NCBI GenBank assembly: GCA_947087265.1
Contig: CAMUBY010000006.1
Span: 34,834-98,833, forward strand
Length of the DNA: 64,000 bases
Source of the DNA: an uncultured Clostridia bacterium
GTDB lineage: Bacteria > Bacillota > Clostridia > Christensenellales > Borkfalkiaceae
Direction of reading: 5' to 3'
The notes under the pieces were generated by a model, which made no database searches, had not been told where the DNA came from, and saw nothing but the letters and a program-made list of their open reading frames with translations. Below, one piece after another: positions 34,018-43,440 of this stretch. Positions within the stretch are counted from its first letter, which is position 1; each line of letters starts with the position of its first letter. The translations under genes and the position numbers were made by a program.

Positions 34018-34760
34018 AAAAAAATTATATTTTCTCCCTGCTTGCCGTTCTCTTCTTATGGCTTGTCTGGATTATCTCTTATTTTATCGTGAAAAACGAT
34101 TACATTCTTCCGTCGTTTTGGGATACCTTCGCCGCAGTAGGAAAGAATCTTATTGACGGCGCATTTTGGGTTGCGTTCGGAAAGACGCTACTTCGAACCT
34201 TTCTTGCATTTTTGTTTTCCGTACTGCTGGGCGTAGTGCTTGCCTTGCTTGCGTTGTCCGTAAAATGGTTGCGCGCATTTCTTGCTCCGGTTATTTCGGT
34301 ACTCAGAACAATTCCGACGATGGCGGTCATTTTAATTCTGCTGCTTTGGACGTCGCCGTCCGTTGCGCCCGTCATTGTTTCGGTGCTCGTTCTTCTTCCT
34401 GCCGTATACGCCGCCGCGCTTGCAAGTTTGGAAGAAATCGACGCGGAATACAGCGAGTTGGTAAAAGCGTTTCAAGTCAAACGGAAGCGGAAAATTTTCA
34501 AATTGTACCTTCCGCTAGCCGCGCCGCCGCTCCTCAAACAGTTCGGAGCAATTTTTTCAATGGGGCTTAAAATTACCGTTTCGGGCGAGGTGCTTTCTTC
34601 CACTTATCAAAGCATCGGCGGAATGATGCAATCGGCGCAAATGTTCGTGCAATTACCCCAACTGATTGCGCTTACCGTAATTACCGTTTTCATCGGCTTT
34701 ACATTAGAGATACTTTGCCGGCTACTCTATAAACTGACTGTAAGGAGATGGCGCACATGA
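34014..34760 (+). CDS. ABC transporter permease (BPD-type)
   Basis: A 248-residue inner-membrane protein of the SsuC/TauC/ThiX type with about six hydrophobic helices (FSLLAVLFLWLVWIISYF first). The cytoplasmic EAA loop, which docks the ATPase, is ASLEEIDAEYSELVKAFQVK near 140-160. It starts with GTG, overlapping the binding-protein stop by four bases, and its stop overlaps the ATPase start. Substrate shared with the neighbouring genes. Confidence 0.9.
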   Translation: MKKNYIFSLLAVLFLWLVWIISYFIVKNDYILPSFWDTFAAVGKNLIDGAFWVAFGKTLLRTFLAFLFSVLLGVVLALLALSVKWLRAFLAPVISVLRTIPTMAVILILLLWTSPSVAPVIVSVLVLLPAVYAAALASLEEIDAEYSELVKAFQVKRKRKIFKLYLPLAAPPLLKQFGAIFSMGLKITVSGEVLSSTYQSIGGMMQSAQMFVQLPQLIALTVITVFIGFTLEILCRLLYKLTVRRWRT

Positions 34761-35437
34761 AACTGATAGGGGTAGAAAAACGCTACAAAGACATACAAGC
34801 GCTGTATCCTTTGAATCTTGAAATCGAAAAAGGGAAGATTACCGCCGTACTCGGTGAGAGCGGTGCCGGTAAAACAACGCTTCTCAACATAATTTCCGAG
34901 ATGATTCCGCACGGAGGCAGAGTGGAGGACGCAGGCAAAATTTCATATCTCTTTCAATCACCCAAACTATTGCCTAACCTGAACGCGGAAGAAAATTTGA
35001 AATTTGTACTTCCCGAAGAGTTATATGAAAAAACGGGCGAAATGCTCGCCCGTGTGGGATTGGAAGGAAAAGAAAAACGGTACCCGAGGGAACTTTCGGG
35101 AGGCGAACGGCAACGCGTTGCCATAGCTCGCGCCTTTCTTTTTCCGCACGATACGCTCCTCATGGACGAACCGTTTTCTTCGCTCGATTATTCATTGAAA
35201 TGTTCGCTCTTACAATTGGTGCTCGAACTTTCCGAGGAATTAAACAGCACGGTGCTGTTCGTCACGCATGACGTACACGAGGCGGCGGTGCTTTCTCACC
35301 GTGCATTGATTCTGCGGGAGGGGCGCATAGTACTCGATACGCCCGTCACCGAACCGCTTCCGCGCGATTTTTATAAAACATTCCCCGAAGAAGAAATTTT
35401 TCTACGCATGCTGACGAGAAGAGCTCAGGACGAATAA
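34757..35437 (+). CDS. ABC transporter ATP-binding protein
   Basis: A 226-residue ATPase: Walker A GESGAGKTTLL (about 35-45), Q-loop YLFQSPKLLPNL, signature LSGGERQRVAIARA, Walker B TLLMDEPFSSLD and the H-loop VTHDVHEA. It energises the permease above. ATG 34757 is chosen over 34748 because AAGGAG is nine bases before it and it overlaps the permease stop as ATGA. Its 3' end overlaps the convergent WYL gene by 13 bases. Confidence 0.93.
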   Translation: MKLIGVEKRYKDIQALYPLNLEIEKGKITAVLGESGAGKTTLLNIISEMIPHGGRVEDAGKISYLFQSPKLLPNLNAEENLKFVLPEELYEKTGEMLARVGLEGKEKRYPRELSGGERQRVAIARAFLFPHDTLLMDEPFSSLDYSLKCSLLQLVLELSEELNSTVLFVTHDVHEAAVLSHRALILREGRIVLDTPVTEPLPRDFYKTFPEEEIFLRMLTRRAQDE

Positions 35438-36351
35438 CTGTTTGCAATCTTTTTTGCCTCTGCGGCTACGCGCTCTGCAAGCGACTGAGGAGAAAGCACG
35501 CGGAACCCCGAACCTGCGGAAAGAATTTTCCCGACCAACGATTCGTCGTCGGGCAGAGTGACGTCTGCAAAAAATTTCCCGTCTTCTCTAAACACGTTTT
35601 CGATACCCAGCCATTCTTCTGCAAAAGGGAGCGTTTCCGCCGATATTTCAAACCGCGCGTCGATAACGTTTTCCCCGCTCGTCCAGAAAGAAAGGGGGAT
35701 TTCATCTCTCGAAAATGGAATTTGTTCAAACGTTTCTTCTTTGCAAACAACCGAACGGATGCGCCCGACTTTGAACAAACGGAACGCTTCGCGCATTTTG
35801 CAGTAAGCATAAATATACCAAATATTTTGTTTGTAGACGAGTAAATGGGGAAGTACCACCCGCTTCGTGCGTTCTCCGCCTCGGTCGGTATAGTCGATTT
35901 CAATGATTTCCCGCATTTGAATCGCACGTTCCAGAACGGCTAATTTTTCGGAAAATTTGCGTTCGTCTCCCCAGGTACCGCTATCAATCAGTATGTTGCC
36001 CGAAAGGGATATATCAAACTTTTCCGACTTTACTTGCGCCGAAATTTTATCGATAGCGCTGCGCAAAACGGGGTTTTTGAGTTGCTCGTTCACTGCAAGC
36101 ATCGCGTCGATTGTCTGCGCGTATTCATCTTTCGTCATCATTCCCTTGGGCAGTTTATATGCGTCCGAAATAAAAATTCCGCCGTGCGGACCGCGCGCAA
36201 TATCAATGGGGATGCCCGCAATCGTCATTTCGTCGATATAGCGGTAAATGCTGCGAACCGAAATACCGTACTTGCCCGCAAGCTCACCTGCGGTGACACG
36301 CCGCTTTGCAAGCAATGTAAACAAAATTCCTATCATAATCTGATATTTCAT
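35425..36351 (-). CDS. WYL-domain transcriptional regulator (DeoR-like HTH)
   Basis: A 308-residue regulator. The N-terminal winged helix-turn-helix (about 1-60) shows KRRVTAGELAGKYGISVRSIYRYIDEM. The WYL ligand-binding domain follows (about 140-220, with the IWYIYAYCKMREAFRLFKVGRI core), then a C-terminal WCX extension. GGAGGAAAAT precedes the ATG. A perfect 15-base palindrome overlaps its promoter, suggesting self-control. It is convergent with the ABC operon and may respond to the same ligand or to DNA damage signals, as WYL proteins do. Confidence 0.9.
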   Translation of the reverse strand: MKYQIMIGILFTLLAKRRVTAGELAGKYGISVRSIYRYIDEMTIAGIPIDIARGPHGGIFISDAYKLPKGMMTKDEYAQTIDAMLAVNEQLKNPVLRSAIDKISAQVKSEKFDISLSGNILIDSGTWGDERKFSEKLAVLERAIQMREIIEIDYTDRGGERTKRVVLPHLLVYKQNIWYIYAYCKMREAFRLFKVGRIRSVVCKEETFEQIPFSRDEIPLSFWTSGENVIDARFEISAETLPFAEEWLGIENVFREDGKFFADVTLPDDESLVGKILSAGSGFRVLSPQSLAERVAAEAKKIANSYSS

Positions 36352-36376
36352 ATTTTCCTCCTACAAATCGATAAAA

Positions 36377-36405
36377 ATTTTATCATATCTGACAAATATT
36401 GTCAA
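36377..36405 (-). promoter_or_regulatory. WYL gene promoter with palindromic operator
   Basis: On minus: TTGACA (36405-36400), 17 bases, TAAAAT (36382-36377). TGACAAATATTGTCA (36390-36404) is a perfect inverted repeat (TGACAA, ATA, TTGTCA) overlapping the -35 box. It also sits just upstream of the divergent small gene at 36429. Confidence 0.75.
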
Positions 36406-36428
36406 GTAATGTGCGTAAAATAGGGAGT

Positions 36429-36629
36429 ATGAAAGGCAATCAAGAAACTTTTTTGACGCAACTCCGCAAACAAAAATGCACGCAAAAGAACGGGGAACTT
36501 GCTCGCCGTCTATTAACACCGAAATCAACGGAAGAGATGTTTCAATCGCTTTGTTCGCTCAAAGGATTGAATGTTGCAGAACGCGAGGCGGCAATGGCGG
36601 CGCAGGAAAAAGAACTTATCTTGTGTTAA
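36429..36629 (+). CDS. Small hypothetical protein, divergent from the WYL regulator
   Basis: A 66-residue charged, helical protein (FLTQLRKQKCTQKNGELARR; KGLNVAEREAAMAAQEKE) with no recognised domain. GGGAG is close ahead of the ATG. It shares the intergenic palindrome with the WYL gene, so the two may be co-regulated. It ends just before the tyrS promoter. Confidence 0.5.
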   Translation: MKGNQETFLTQLRKQKCTQKNGELARRLLTPKSTEEMFQSLCSLKGLNVAEREAAMAAQEKELILC

Positions 36630-36647
36630 AATTTATCGGCGGTTTAT

Positions 36648-36676
36648 TTGACAAACGTCGTACGAGAGGGTATAAT
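36648..36676 (+). promoter_or_regulatory. Promoter of tyrS
   Basis: TTGACA (36648-36653), 17 bases, TATAAT (36671-36676). The short leader that follows can form a hairpin (ACGGTTTGC and GCAAGCCGT, about 36700-36731) just before the AAGGAG ribosome site; it is too short for a T-box. Confidence 0.85.
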
Positions 36677-36748
36677 ATTCCCATACTGAATGATACGGAT
36701 ACGGTTTGCGCGCTTAAAGGTGCAAGCCGTGTTTATTAAGGAGAAAAA

Positions 36749-37942
36749 GTGGCTAACGTAATGGACACCTTGCGCGAGCGGGGATTTATCAAACAGACGG
36801 TGTACGAAGAAGAGTTGTACGAAAAACTCGGCAAGGAGAACGTGCCTTTTTATATCGGGTTCGACCCCACGGCAGACAGTTTGCACGTCGGGCATTTTAT
36901 GCAACTTATCGCAATGAAGCATATGCAGGACGCAGGGCACAGACCGATTATTTTGATTGGCGGCGGTACGGCGCTTGTGGGCGACCCTTCGGGCAGAACG
37001 GATATGCGCAGCATGATGACCAAAGAAACAGTGGAATATCACGTCGAATGCTTCAAAAAGCAGATGGCGAAGTTTATCCGTTTCGAGGGCGAAAACGGCG
37101 CAATCGTCGTCAATAACGCAGACTGGCTGACCAATCTCAATTATATTGACTTTTTGCGCGAAATCGGCGCGTACTTCTCGGTAAATAAAATGCTCACGGC
37201 GGAATGCTACCGTTCGCGCATGGAAAAGGGGCTTACCTTCCTCGAATTTAATTATATGCTCATGCAGGCGTACGACTTTTTGGTACTCAATCAAAAGTAT
37301 GACTGTCTGTTGGAACTCGGCGGCGACGACCAATGGAGCAATATTCTTGCGGGCGCAGACCTCATTCGCAGAAAGGAGAGAAAGGCGGCGTTTGCCATGA
37401 CCTTTACGCTTCTCACTACGAGCGAAGGCAAAAAAATGGGCAAGACCCAAAAGGGTGCCGTCTGGCTCGACGAGAAGAAAACTTCTCCGTACGAATTTTA
37501 TCAGTATTGGCGGAATACCGCAGATGCAGACGTTGAAAAATGTCTGAAACTGCTTACATTTTTACCGCTGGATGAAATTAAAATGCTATGCGCTTACCAG
37601 GACGAGCGCATTAACGCGGCAAAAGAAAAACTTGCTTTTGAACTCACCAAAATGGTGCACGGCGAAGCGGCGGCGATAACCGCGCAGTCGCAGGCGAAAG
37701 CTGCGTTCGGAGGAGACGGCGAAATGCTCGAAAAAGTTATTCCTGCGTCCGTTTCCGAGCTTCTCGGCGCGCTGATTGAAACAGGGCTTTGCAAGAGCAA
37801 CGGCGAAGCGCGGCGGCTTGTGGAACAGGGCGGCGTTTCCGTGAACGGAGAGCGTGCTAATAATGTCAATATGCCGTTACCCGCGGGAGAATTTACGCTG
37901 TTCAAAGGAAAAAAAGTACGGTTAAAGGTCGTACGCGGCTAA
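36749..37942 (+). CDS. tyrS: Tyrosyl-tRNA synthetase
   Basis: Charges tRNA-Tyr. A 397-residue class I enzyme: HIGH motif in [12 protein letters not shown] (about 48-59), KMSKS equivalent [10 protein letters not shown] (about 230), catalytic-core [15 protein letters not shown], and an S4 RNA-binding domain at the C terminus ([19 protein letters not shown]). Start is GTG with AAGGAG six bases upstream. No T-box is present, unlike thrS. The yigZ-like gene overlaps its stop codon. Confidence 0.96.
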   Translation: MANVMDTLRERGFIKQTVYEEELYEKLGKENVPFYIGFDPTADSLHVGHFMQLIAMKHMQDAGHRPIILIGGGTALVGDPSGRTDMRSMMTKETVEYHVECFKKQMAKFIRFEGENGAIVVNNADWLTNLNYIDFLREIGAYFSVNKMLTAECYRSRMEKGLTFLEFNYMLMQAYDFLVLNQKYDCLLELGGDDQWSNILAGADLIRRKERKAAFAMTFTLLTTSEGKKMGKTQKGAVWLDEKKTSPYEFYQYWRNTADADVEKCLKLLTFLPLDEIKMLCAYQDERINAAKEKLAFELTKMVHGEAAAITAQSQAKAAFGGDGEMLEKVIPASVSELLGALIETGLCKSNGEARRLVEQGGVSVNGERANNVNMPLPAGEFTLFKGKKVRLKVVRG

Positions 37943-38571
37943 TGTATTTGAGTGCCTACGGCGAATCGACAACCGAAAAAGTGATTGAAAAATCACGCTT
38001 TATTACTTATGCTTCCCATGTAGAGGGCGAGGAACAAGCAAAAGACTTTTTAGAGTGCGTGCGCTCGGCTCATCCTCTTGCAACGCACGTTTGCTACGGT
38101 TATATTGCCGACAGCACAGGCAATTTGCAGCGCTTTTCTGACGACGGTGAACCGCAGGGCACGGCAGGAATGCCCATTCTTAACGTCATTAAGGCGCGGA
38201 AATTATTTCAGACCTCGGTTGCCGTCGTACGCTATTTCGGCGGCATTAAGTTGGGTGCAGGTGGCTTGACGCGTGCTTATGCATCCTCGGCGGCGGAAGG
38301 GTTAGACGCGGCGGAAATCCGAGAATATGACGACTGTATTCAATTAAATCTGACTGTGGAATATCCAGAAGTAGACGCGCTTATCCGTTTTTTACAGCAC
38401 GAAAACGTGCAAGAAAGCCGCACATTCGGAGAAAACGCAAAGTTTTCCGTTTCTGTGCGAAAATGCAACTGCGTAGATTTTTGCAACCGTCTGAAAGATT
38501 ATCTCAAAGGGAAAGTTTCCGTGCAGGAAACGGGAGAAAACATATTTCCGTTTTCTGTCAATTCATTATAA
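37942..38571 (+). CDS. YigZ/IMPACT-family protein
   Basis: A 209-residue protein of the IMPACT/YigZ family with the signature AVVRYFGGIKLGAGGLTRAYA (about 91-111) and a C-terminal ferredoxin-like domain. Members relate to translation control (eukaryotic IMPACT) but the bacterial role is unclear. The ATG overlaps the tyrS stop (TAATG), so the two are coupled. A bidirectional terminator follows. Confidence 0.9.
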   Translation: MYLSAYGESTTEKVIEKSRFITYASHVEGEEQAKDFLECVRSAHPLATHVCYGYIADSTGNLQRFSDDGEPQGTAGMPILNVIKARKLFQTSVAVVRYFGGIKLGAGGLTRAYASSAAEGLDAAEIREYDDCIQLNLTVEYPEVDALIRFLQHENVQESRTFGENAKFSVSVRKCNCVDFCNRLKDYLKGKVSVQETGENIFPFSVNSL

Positions 38572-38573
38572 TC

Positions 38574-38604
38574 AAAAAGCGCACTCGAAAGGGTGCGCTT
38601 TTTT
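38574..38604. terminator. Bidirectional terminator between yigZ-like and metA
   Basis: AAAAAGCGCAC and GTGCGCTTTTTT arms around TCGAAAGG. Confidence 0.88.
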
Positions 38605-38615
38605 CATAAACGTTT

Positions 38616-39521
38616 TCAGAAGCGGTAGGGCGTTGTCTGGTAAACAAAGTTCAGCCAGTTATTATAAAAGAGATTGGAAGAGGAAGACCAGTTCATTTTA
38701 ATTTCGTTACCGTTTTTATCGGCAAAATAACAAAAAGGTTTTTCAATGGCAAGTCCTTTGCTTAAATCGCGTTCATACTCGCGCTTTAAGGTGTCGCGGT
38801 CATATTCCATGTGTCCTAACACAAAAATCTGGGAATGGTCTTGGTTCGTTATCATCGAAACGCCTGCGCGGTGAGAACGGGCAAGAATTTTAAGGCGTTT
38901 GTCTTTTTTAATGTCGCTCTCACGGATTGCAGAATGGCGCGAATGGCACATATGAAATTCGTCCGAAATGCCGCGCATCAAAGGGTCGGGTGTATCGAAA
39001 TGTACTTTCCTGTGCGCAAATACACCGAACATTTTGCGCGGAAGAGAATATTTGGGAACGCCGTAAAAATAGTTAAGCGCCGCCATTGCACCCCAGCAAA
39101 TAAATATCGTAGAAGTGACGTTTGTGCGCGTAAACTCAAATAATTTAGTGAGTTCTTCCCAATAGGCAACGGACGAAAAATCCAAATCTTCAAGCGGAGC
39201 GCCGGTCACAATCATACCGTCGAAATGGCGGTCTTTTATTTTTTCAAACGGCTGGTAGAAACGTTCAAGATATTCCGCTTCCGTATTCTTCGAACGGTAA
39301 CTCTCCGTATGAATGAGCGTAATATTTACCTGCAAGGGAGAATTGGACAAAAGCCGCATAAACTGCGTTTCCGTTTCTTTCTTGGTCGGCATTAAATTCA
39401 AAATGGCAATTTCAATAGGGCGGATGTCTTGCGAACCTGCGCGCTCCTTATCCATAACAAATATCCGTTCCGCGTTTAATACCGAATAGGCAGGAATATT
39501 TTTATCAATGACGATAGGCAT
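38616..39521 (-). CDS. metA: Homoserine O-acyltransferase (MetA)
   Basis: Activates homoserine for methionine synthesis by transferring an acetyl or succinyl group; in Firmicutes MetA proteins usually use acetyl-CoA. The 301 residues show the nucleophile Cys in FICWGAMAALNYFYGVPKY (about 142), the catalytic histidine in ARSHRAGVSM, and GHMEYDRDTLKREYERD. The usual CWGAQAGL is CWGAMAAL here. It follows metY by 14 bases on the same strand. No SAM riboswitch precedes the pair. Confidence 0.93.
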   Translation of the reverse strand: MPIVIDKNIPAYSVLNAERIFVMDKERAGSQDIRPIEIAILNLMPTKKETETQFMRLLSNSPLQVNITLIHTESYRSKNTEAEYLERFYQPFEKIKDRHFDGMIVTGAPLEDLDFSSVAYWEELTKLFEFTRTNVTSTIFICWGAMAALNYFYGVPKYSLPRKMFGVFAHRKVHFDTPDPLMRGISDEFHMCHSRHSAIRESDIKKDKRLKILARSHRAGVSMITNQDHSQIFVLGHMEYDRDTLKREYERDLSKGLAIEKPFCYFADKNGNEIKMNWSSSSNLFYNNWLNFVYQTTPYRF

Positions 39522-39535
39522 AACTTTCTCCTGCG

Positions 39536-40807
39536 TTAAACAACTTCAAGCGCCTGCGTAAGGTCTTTAATTATATCGTCTACGTTTTCGATTCCCACAG
39601 AAAGCCGCACAAGGTTTGCGGAAATCCCCGCGTCGATTAATTGCTGCTCGGAAAGCTGGCGGTGGGTAGTGGAGGCAGGGTGCAACACACAACTCCGCGC
39701 GTCCGCAACGTGCGTTTCCTGGGTAATCATCTCTAATTTTTCCATGAAACGTGCGCAGTCTTTTGCCGAGCCCTTAATTCCGAAACTCATCATTCCGCCC
39801 GTTCCATTCGGCAGGTATTTTTTTGCAAGAGAATAATACTTATCAGTAGGGAGCGCCGCATATTTCACCCATTCAACCTTCGGGTGTTTTGCAAGGAATG
39901 CGGCAACTTTTTCAGCATTGCGGCTGGTGCGCTCCATTCTGAGGGCAAGCGTATCGCTTCCGAGGTAAGTAATAAACGCGTTTTGCGGGCTCATAATTGC
40001 GCCCGTATCGCGCATCATCTGTGCGCGGCATTTGGTACCGAACGCCACGGCAAGTTCTCCGTAAATAAGCCCGTGATAACTCTCGTCGGGAGTATTGAAT
40101 GCAGGATAGCGTTGATTGCCTTTGAATATAAAGTTTCCGCCGTCTACAATCATGCCGCCAAGCGCCGCCGCGTGCCCGTCTATGTACTTGGTAGTGGAAT
40201 GAATCACAATATGCGCACCGAGCGTAAAGGGGCGGCAGAGGACGGGCGTCGCAAGCGTGTTGTCTACGACGAACAGTAAATTATGTTTTTTGCAGACGGA
40301 GGCGATTTTATCGAAATCCAGCACCACAATCGCAGGATTTGCAACCGTTTCGGCAAACACGAATTTAGTACGGCTGTCAATGAGCGAATCAAGTTTTTCC
40401 GCCGGGCAGTCCGCGTCAAAGAAACGGCATTCGATGCCGAATTTGGGAAGTGTCACCGAAAACAGATTATATGTACCGCCGTAGATTTCGCTTGCACAAA
40501 CAACGTTGTCGCCTGCTTCGCAAAGGGTCATTACCGTGAGAAGAATAGCTGACATTCCCGAAGCGCAGCCGAGTCCGTATACGCCGCCCTCTAACGCTGC
40601 GATTTTCTTTTCTAACGCTTCCACGGTAGGATTAGCAAGACGGGAATAAAAAAAGCCTTCCGCCTTCAAATCGAACAAATCTGCCATGTTCTGCGTATCG
40701 CCATAATAAAACGTTGTACTTTGGCAAATCTGGGGAATGCGGCTCTCGCCGTTTTTCGGTTTGTAGCCTGCCTGTACGCAAAGAGTTTCCGCTTTGTAAT
40801 CGTTCAT
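39536..40807 (-). CDS. metY: O-acetylhomoserine sulfhydrylase/aminocarboxypropyltransferase-like PLP enzyme
   Basis: A 423-residue Cys/Met-metabolism PLP enzyme. The lysine that binds PLP is in VIHSTTKYIDGHAAALGG (about 208-225), with GCASGMSAILLTV near 80, FFYSRLANPTVEALE near 52, and SVGIENVDDIIKDLTQAL at the end. Its length and N terminus (ETLCVQAGYKPKNGESR) favour the MetY type, which makes homocysteine from O-acetylhomoserine and sulfide, matching metA next door. Cystathionine gamma-synthase is the alternative. It starts 12 bases after smpB. Confidence 0.85.
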   Translation of the reverse strand: MNDYKAETLCVQAGYKPKNGESRIPQICQSTTFYYGDTQNMADLFDLKAEGFFYSRLANPTVEALEKKIAALEGGVYGLGCASGMSAILLTVMTLCEAGDNVVCASEIYGGTYNLFSVTLPKFGIECRFFDADCPAEKLDSLIDSRTKFVFAETVANPAIVVLDFDKIASVCKKHNLLFVVDNTLATPVLCRPFTLGAHIVIHSTTKYIDGHAAALGGMIVDGGNFIFKGNQRYPAFNTPDESYHGLIYGELAVAFGTKCRAQMMRDTGAIMSPQNAFITYLGSDTLALRMERTSRNAEKVAAFLAKHPKVEWVKYAALPTDKYYSLAKKYLPNGTGGMMSFGIKGSAKDCARFMEKLEMITQETHVADARSCVLHPASTTHRQLSEQQLIDAGISANLVRLSVGIENVDDIIKDLTQALEVV

Positions 40808-40819
40808 ACTTTACCTCTG

Positions 40820-41272
40820 TTATTTGAATATTTCTTTTACGGCACGGTCGGTGGCTCGCTTTATGTCGTGTTCCATCTTCGTGCGTTTTTTATCGTATGT
40901 GTGTTTGCCCTTGCAAAGAGCAACTTCTACTTTAATGAGCGCGTTCTTAAAATAAATCTTAAGGGGCACAAGAGTATAGCCTTTTTCGTTTACTTTTCCT
41001 ACAATTTTAGAAATTTCTATTCTGTGGAGAAGCAACTTGCGGTCTTTCCTTGAATCTTTTGTAGAAAATGCGCCGCTTTTATCGTAGAGCGCTATGTGCA
41101 TATTTTTGAGATAAATCTCGCCGCCGCGGATTTCACAAAAACTTTCTCCCAAAGAGGCTTTGCCGAGCCGCAACGATTTTACTTCACTTCCTTCGAGCAC
41201 AATTCCCGCCTCGTATTTATCGCCGATAAAATATTCGAACGACGCCGATTTGTTGAGCGCAATTATCTTCAT
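40820..41272 (-). CDS. smpB: SsrA-binding protein SmpB
   Basis: A 150-residue OB-fold protein that carries tmRNA to stalled ribosomes. Signatures: ASFEYFIGDKYEAGIVLEGS, VKSLRLGKASLGESFCEI, and the basic C-terminal tail KGKHTYDKKRTKMEHD. The start overlaps the rnr stop by four bases, a common secG-rnr-smpB order. The ssrA gene, often next, is not seen; metY and metA follow instead. Confidence 0.96.
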   Translation of the reverse strand: MKIIALNKSASFEYFIGDKYEAGIVLEGSEVKSLRLGKASLGESFCEIRGGEIYLKNMHIALYDKSGAFSTKDSRKDRKLLLHRIEISKIVGKVNEKGYTLVPLKIYFKNALIKVEVALCKGKHTYDKKRTKMEHDIKRATDRAVKEIFK

Positions 41273-43368
41273 GAACGCGGCTCCTTTACGGCATCGAGAA
41301 AGTTGAGAATCACGCGCCGAGAACCCCAGTCGACGGCGTTAACCATGACGCGGATACATTCTCCCAAACGGAAAGAATTTCTGGTGCCGCGCAGAAGAAA
41401 CCGCTCTTCGATAAATTCGTAACTGTCGTCGGGAAGAGTTTCCACGGGAATCATTCCTTCCACGGCGTTCGTTAATTCTACAAAGACTCCGAATGAGGTC
41501 ACGCCGGAAATTACGCCCTCGTAAATCTCGCCGATTTTATCCTGCATATAGGCAACGATATAGAGTGCGTCTACGTCGCGTTCGGCTTCCTGCGCATTTC
41601 GCTCGCAAGAGGACGATTGTGCAGCGGCTTCCGTGACGACGTTTTTGTATTTTTCCTTCACGCCTTCGGGATTTATAAGGCTTTCCTTGATAATGCGGTG
41701 AATGCACAAATCGGGATAACGCCGAATCGGGGAAGTGAAATGGCAATAACAATCGGAAGCAAGACCGAAGTGTCCGAGATTTTCAGGAGAATAAACCGCT
41801 TTCATCATAGAACGGAGCATCACGCGGTTAACAATCGAATAAAGGGGAGAATCTTTCAAGGAAAGCAACAAATTCTGATAATCCTGCGGCGTAACGCTGT
41901 CCGCGTCAAATGCGGCGTTCACGCCTGCCTCACTCAAAAATTCCTTGAAATCGTGCGCCTTATCCGCGGACGGGCGTTCGTGGTTACGATAGACAAATGG
42001 CATTTTGCGTTCCGTCATAATGGTTGCCACGCTTTCGTTCGCAAGCACCATGAACTGCTCAATCATTTCGTGCGAAACCGTGCGCTCGTAATCGGGAATG
42101 GAGATTTTACCGTCTTGATACAGAATTTTTGTTTCTTTAATATCCATTGCCACACCGCCGCGGTTTTCGCGCGCAACTTTCAGGATATTCGTGAGTTCGA
42201 TTGCCGTCTGAACGAATTCCGTAAGGTCGGGATATTTCTTTAAGGTTTCTCTATCACCCTCGTAAATTTTTGTGATTTCACGATAGGTCATGCGGTGTCT
42301 GGAACAAATCACGGAGGGTTTCACGCTCTTTTCAAGCACTTTTCCCTGTGCGTTCACCGTCATGAAACAGGAAAGCGAAAGTCTTGTAACGCCCTCGTTC
42401 AGTGAACAGATATTGTTGGAAAGTGCGGTAGGGAGCATTGGTAGTACGCGGTCGGGAAAATAGACGCTCGTCCCGCGCTGAAACGCCTCCTTGTCAATAA
42501 CGCCTCCTCGCGAAACGTAATGCGTAACGTCTGCAATATGCACACCGAGGTAATACTTTCCGTTTTCTTTGCGAATAGAAATTGCGTCGTCGATGTCGCG
42601 CGTGTCTTCACCGTCAACGGTAATAATAAGTTCTTTCTGTAAATCGACGCGCCCGTTTAAGGAATCGGAAGGGGAGCGCATAGCCTGCCGTTCGGCTTCT
42701 TTAATAACTTCTTCGGGAAATTCCTCGCGCAGTTTGTGTGAGCGGATAAGGGCGAGTTCCTCCACAAAGAAATCGCCGCTGTCGCCCAAAATTTCGATTA
42801 TTTCGCCGCTCGGTCTTTTTCCGTCGAAGGAAAGAATTTTTACAACCGCTTTCGCGCCGTCTTTACAGTTTTTTGTCTTGCCGAGCGGAATATAAATATC
42901 TTCGCTGAACTTTTTTTCATCGGGGTGTAAATAGCCGCCCTTGCGGTCGGCATAAAAAGTACCGACCATTTCCGAATATCCGCGGGATATCACAGCAAGT
43001 ATTTCGCCTTCGTCTTCGTCGGGGCGTCCGCTTCTTTTAATCGCAAGTACTTTATCGCCGTGGAAAGCGCCGCCGAGAAAACGGTGGGGAATAAAGAGGT
43101 CGCCCGAACCGTCGTCGGGCATAAAGAAACCGAAACCGCGCTCGTTTCCCGAAACCGTACCGACTTTTGCACCGAACTGCTGTGCCGTACCGAAACGGTA
43201 ACGCGAATCGAATAATAATTCTCCTTCCCGACAAAGCGCGTGAAGCATATCCCGAACGGCATACGCCTCCTGTTTGCCGAGCCGTAGTTTTTTTGCGATT
43301 TCCGTATCCGTCCAAAGCGCAAACGTTCCGTCTTTAATTTTGTTAAGCAATATGCTTTTTGCGTTCAA
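41269..43368 (-). CDS. rnr: Ribonuclease R
   Basis: A 699-residue 3'-5' exoribonuclease of the RNase II family. Cold-shock-like OB domains lie at about 70-210 (GERGFGFFMPDDGSGDLFIP), the RNB catalytic domain has the metal-binding VDGEDTRDIDDAISI (about 250), and an S1 domain ends the protein (YEGVISGVTSFGVFVELTNA). It degrades structured RNA and works with SmpB/tmRNA in ribosome rescue, consistent with their overlap. Confidence 0.96.
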   Translation of the reverse strand: MNAKSILLNKIKDGTFALWTDTEIAKKLRLGKQEAYAVRDMLHALCREGELLFDSRYRFGTAQQFGAKVGTVSGNERGFGFFMPDDGSGDLFIPHRFLGGAFHGDKVLAIKRSGRPDEDEGEILAVISRGYSEMVGTFYADRKGGYLHPDEKKFSEDIYIPLGKTKNCKDGAKAVVKILSFDGKRPSGEIIEILGDSGDFFVEELALIRSHKLREEFPEEVIKEAERQAMRSPSDSLNGRVDLQKELIITVDGEDTRDIDDAISIRKENGKYYLGVHIADVTHYVSRGGVIDKEAFQRGTSVYFPDRVLPMLPTALSNNICSLNEGVTRLSLSCFMTVNAQGKVLEKSVKPSVICSRHRMTYREITKIYEGDRETLKKYPDLTEFVQTAIELTNILKVARENRGGVAMDIKETKILYQDGKISIPDYERTVSHEMIEQFMVLANESVATIMTERKMPFVYRNHERPSADKAHDFKEFLSEAGVNAAFDADSVTPQDYQNLLLSLKDSPLYSIVNRVMLRSMMKAVYSPENLGHFGLASDCYCHFTSPIRRYPDLCIHRIIKESLINPEGVKEKYKNVVTEAAAQSSSCERNAQEAERDVDALYIVAYMQDKIGEIYEGVISGVTSFGVFVELTNAVEGMIPVETLPDDSYEFIEERFLLRGTRNSFRLGECIRVMVNAVDWGSRRVILNFLDAVKEPRS

Positions 43369-43386
43369 AATTTACTCCTCGTTATT

Positions 43387-43418
43387 TGAAAGAAAAGGGG
43401 CTAGCGTGACGCTGCCCC
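43387..43418 (-). terminator. Terminator after secG
   Basis: On minus: GGGGCAGCG and CGCTAGCCCC arms around TCA, then TTTTCTTT. It separates secG from rnr. Confidence 0.7.
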
Positions 43419-43440
43419 AATCAACCCGTGTTTATTTAAC

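Noticed and set aside
36677..36748. T-box before tyrS
   Set aside because: The leader is only ~65 bases and lacks the GGTGGnACCGCG core.
38616..40819. SAM riboswitch or S-box before metY-metA
   Set aside because: Only 12 bases separate smpB from metY and 14 separate metY from metA; no leader exists.
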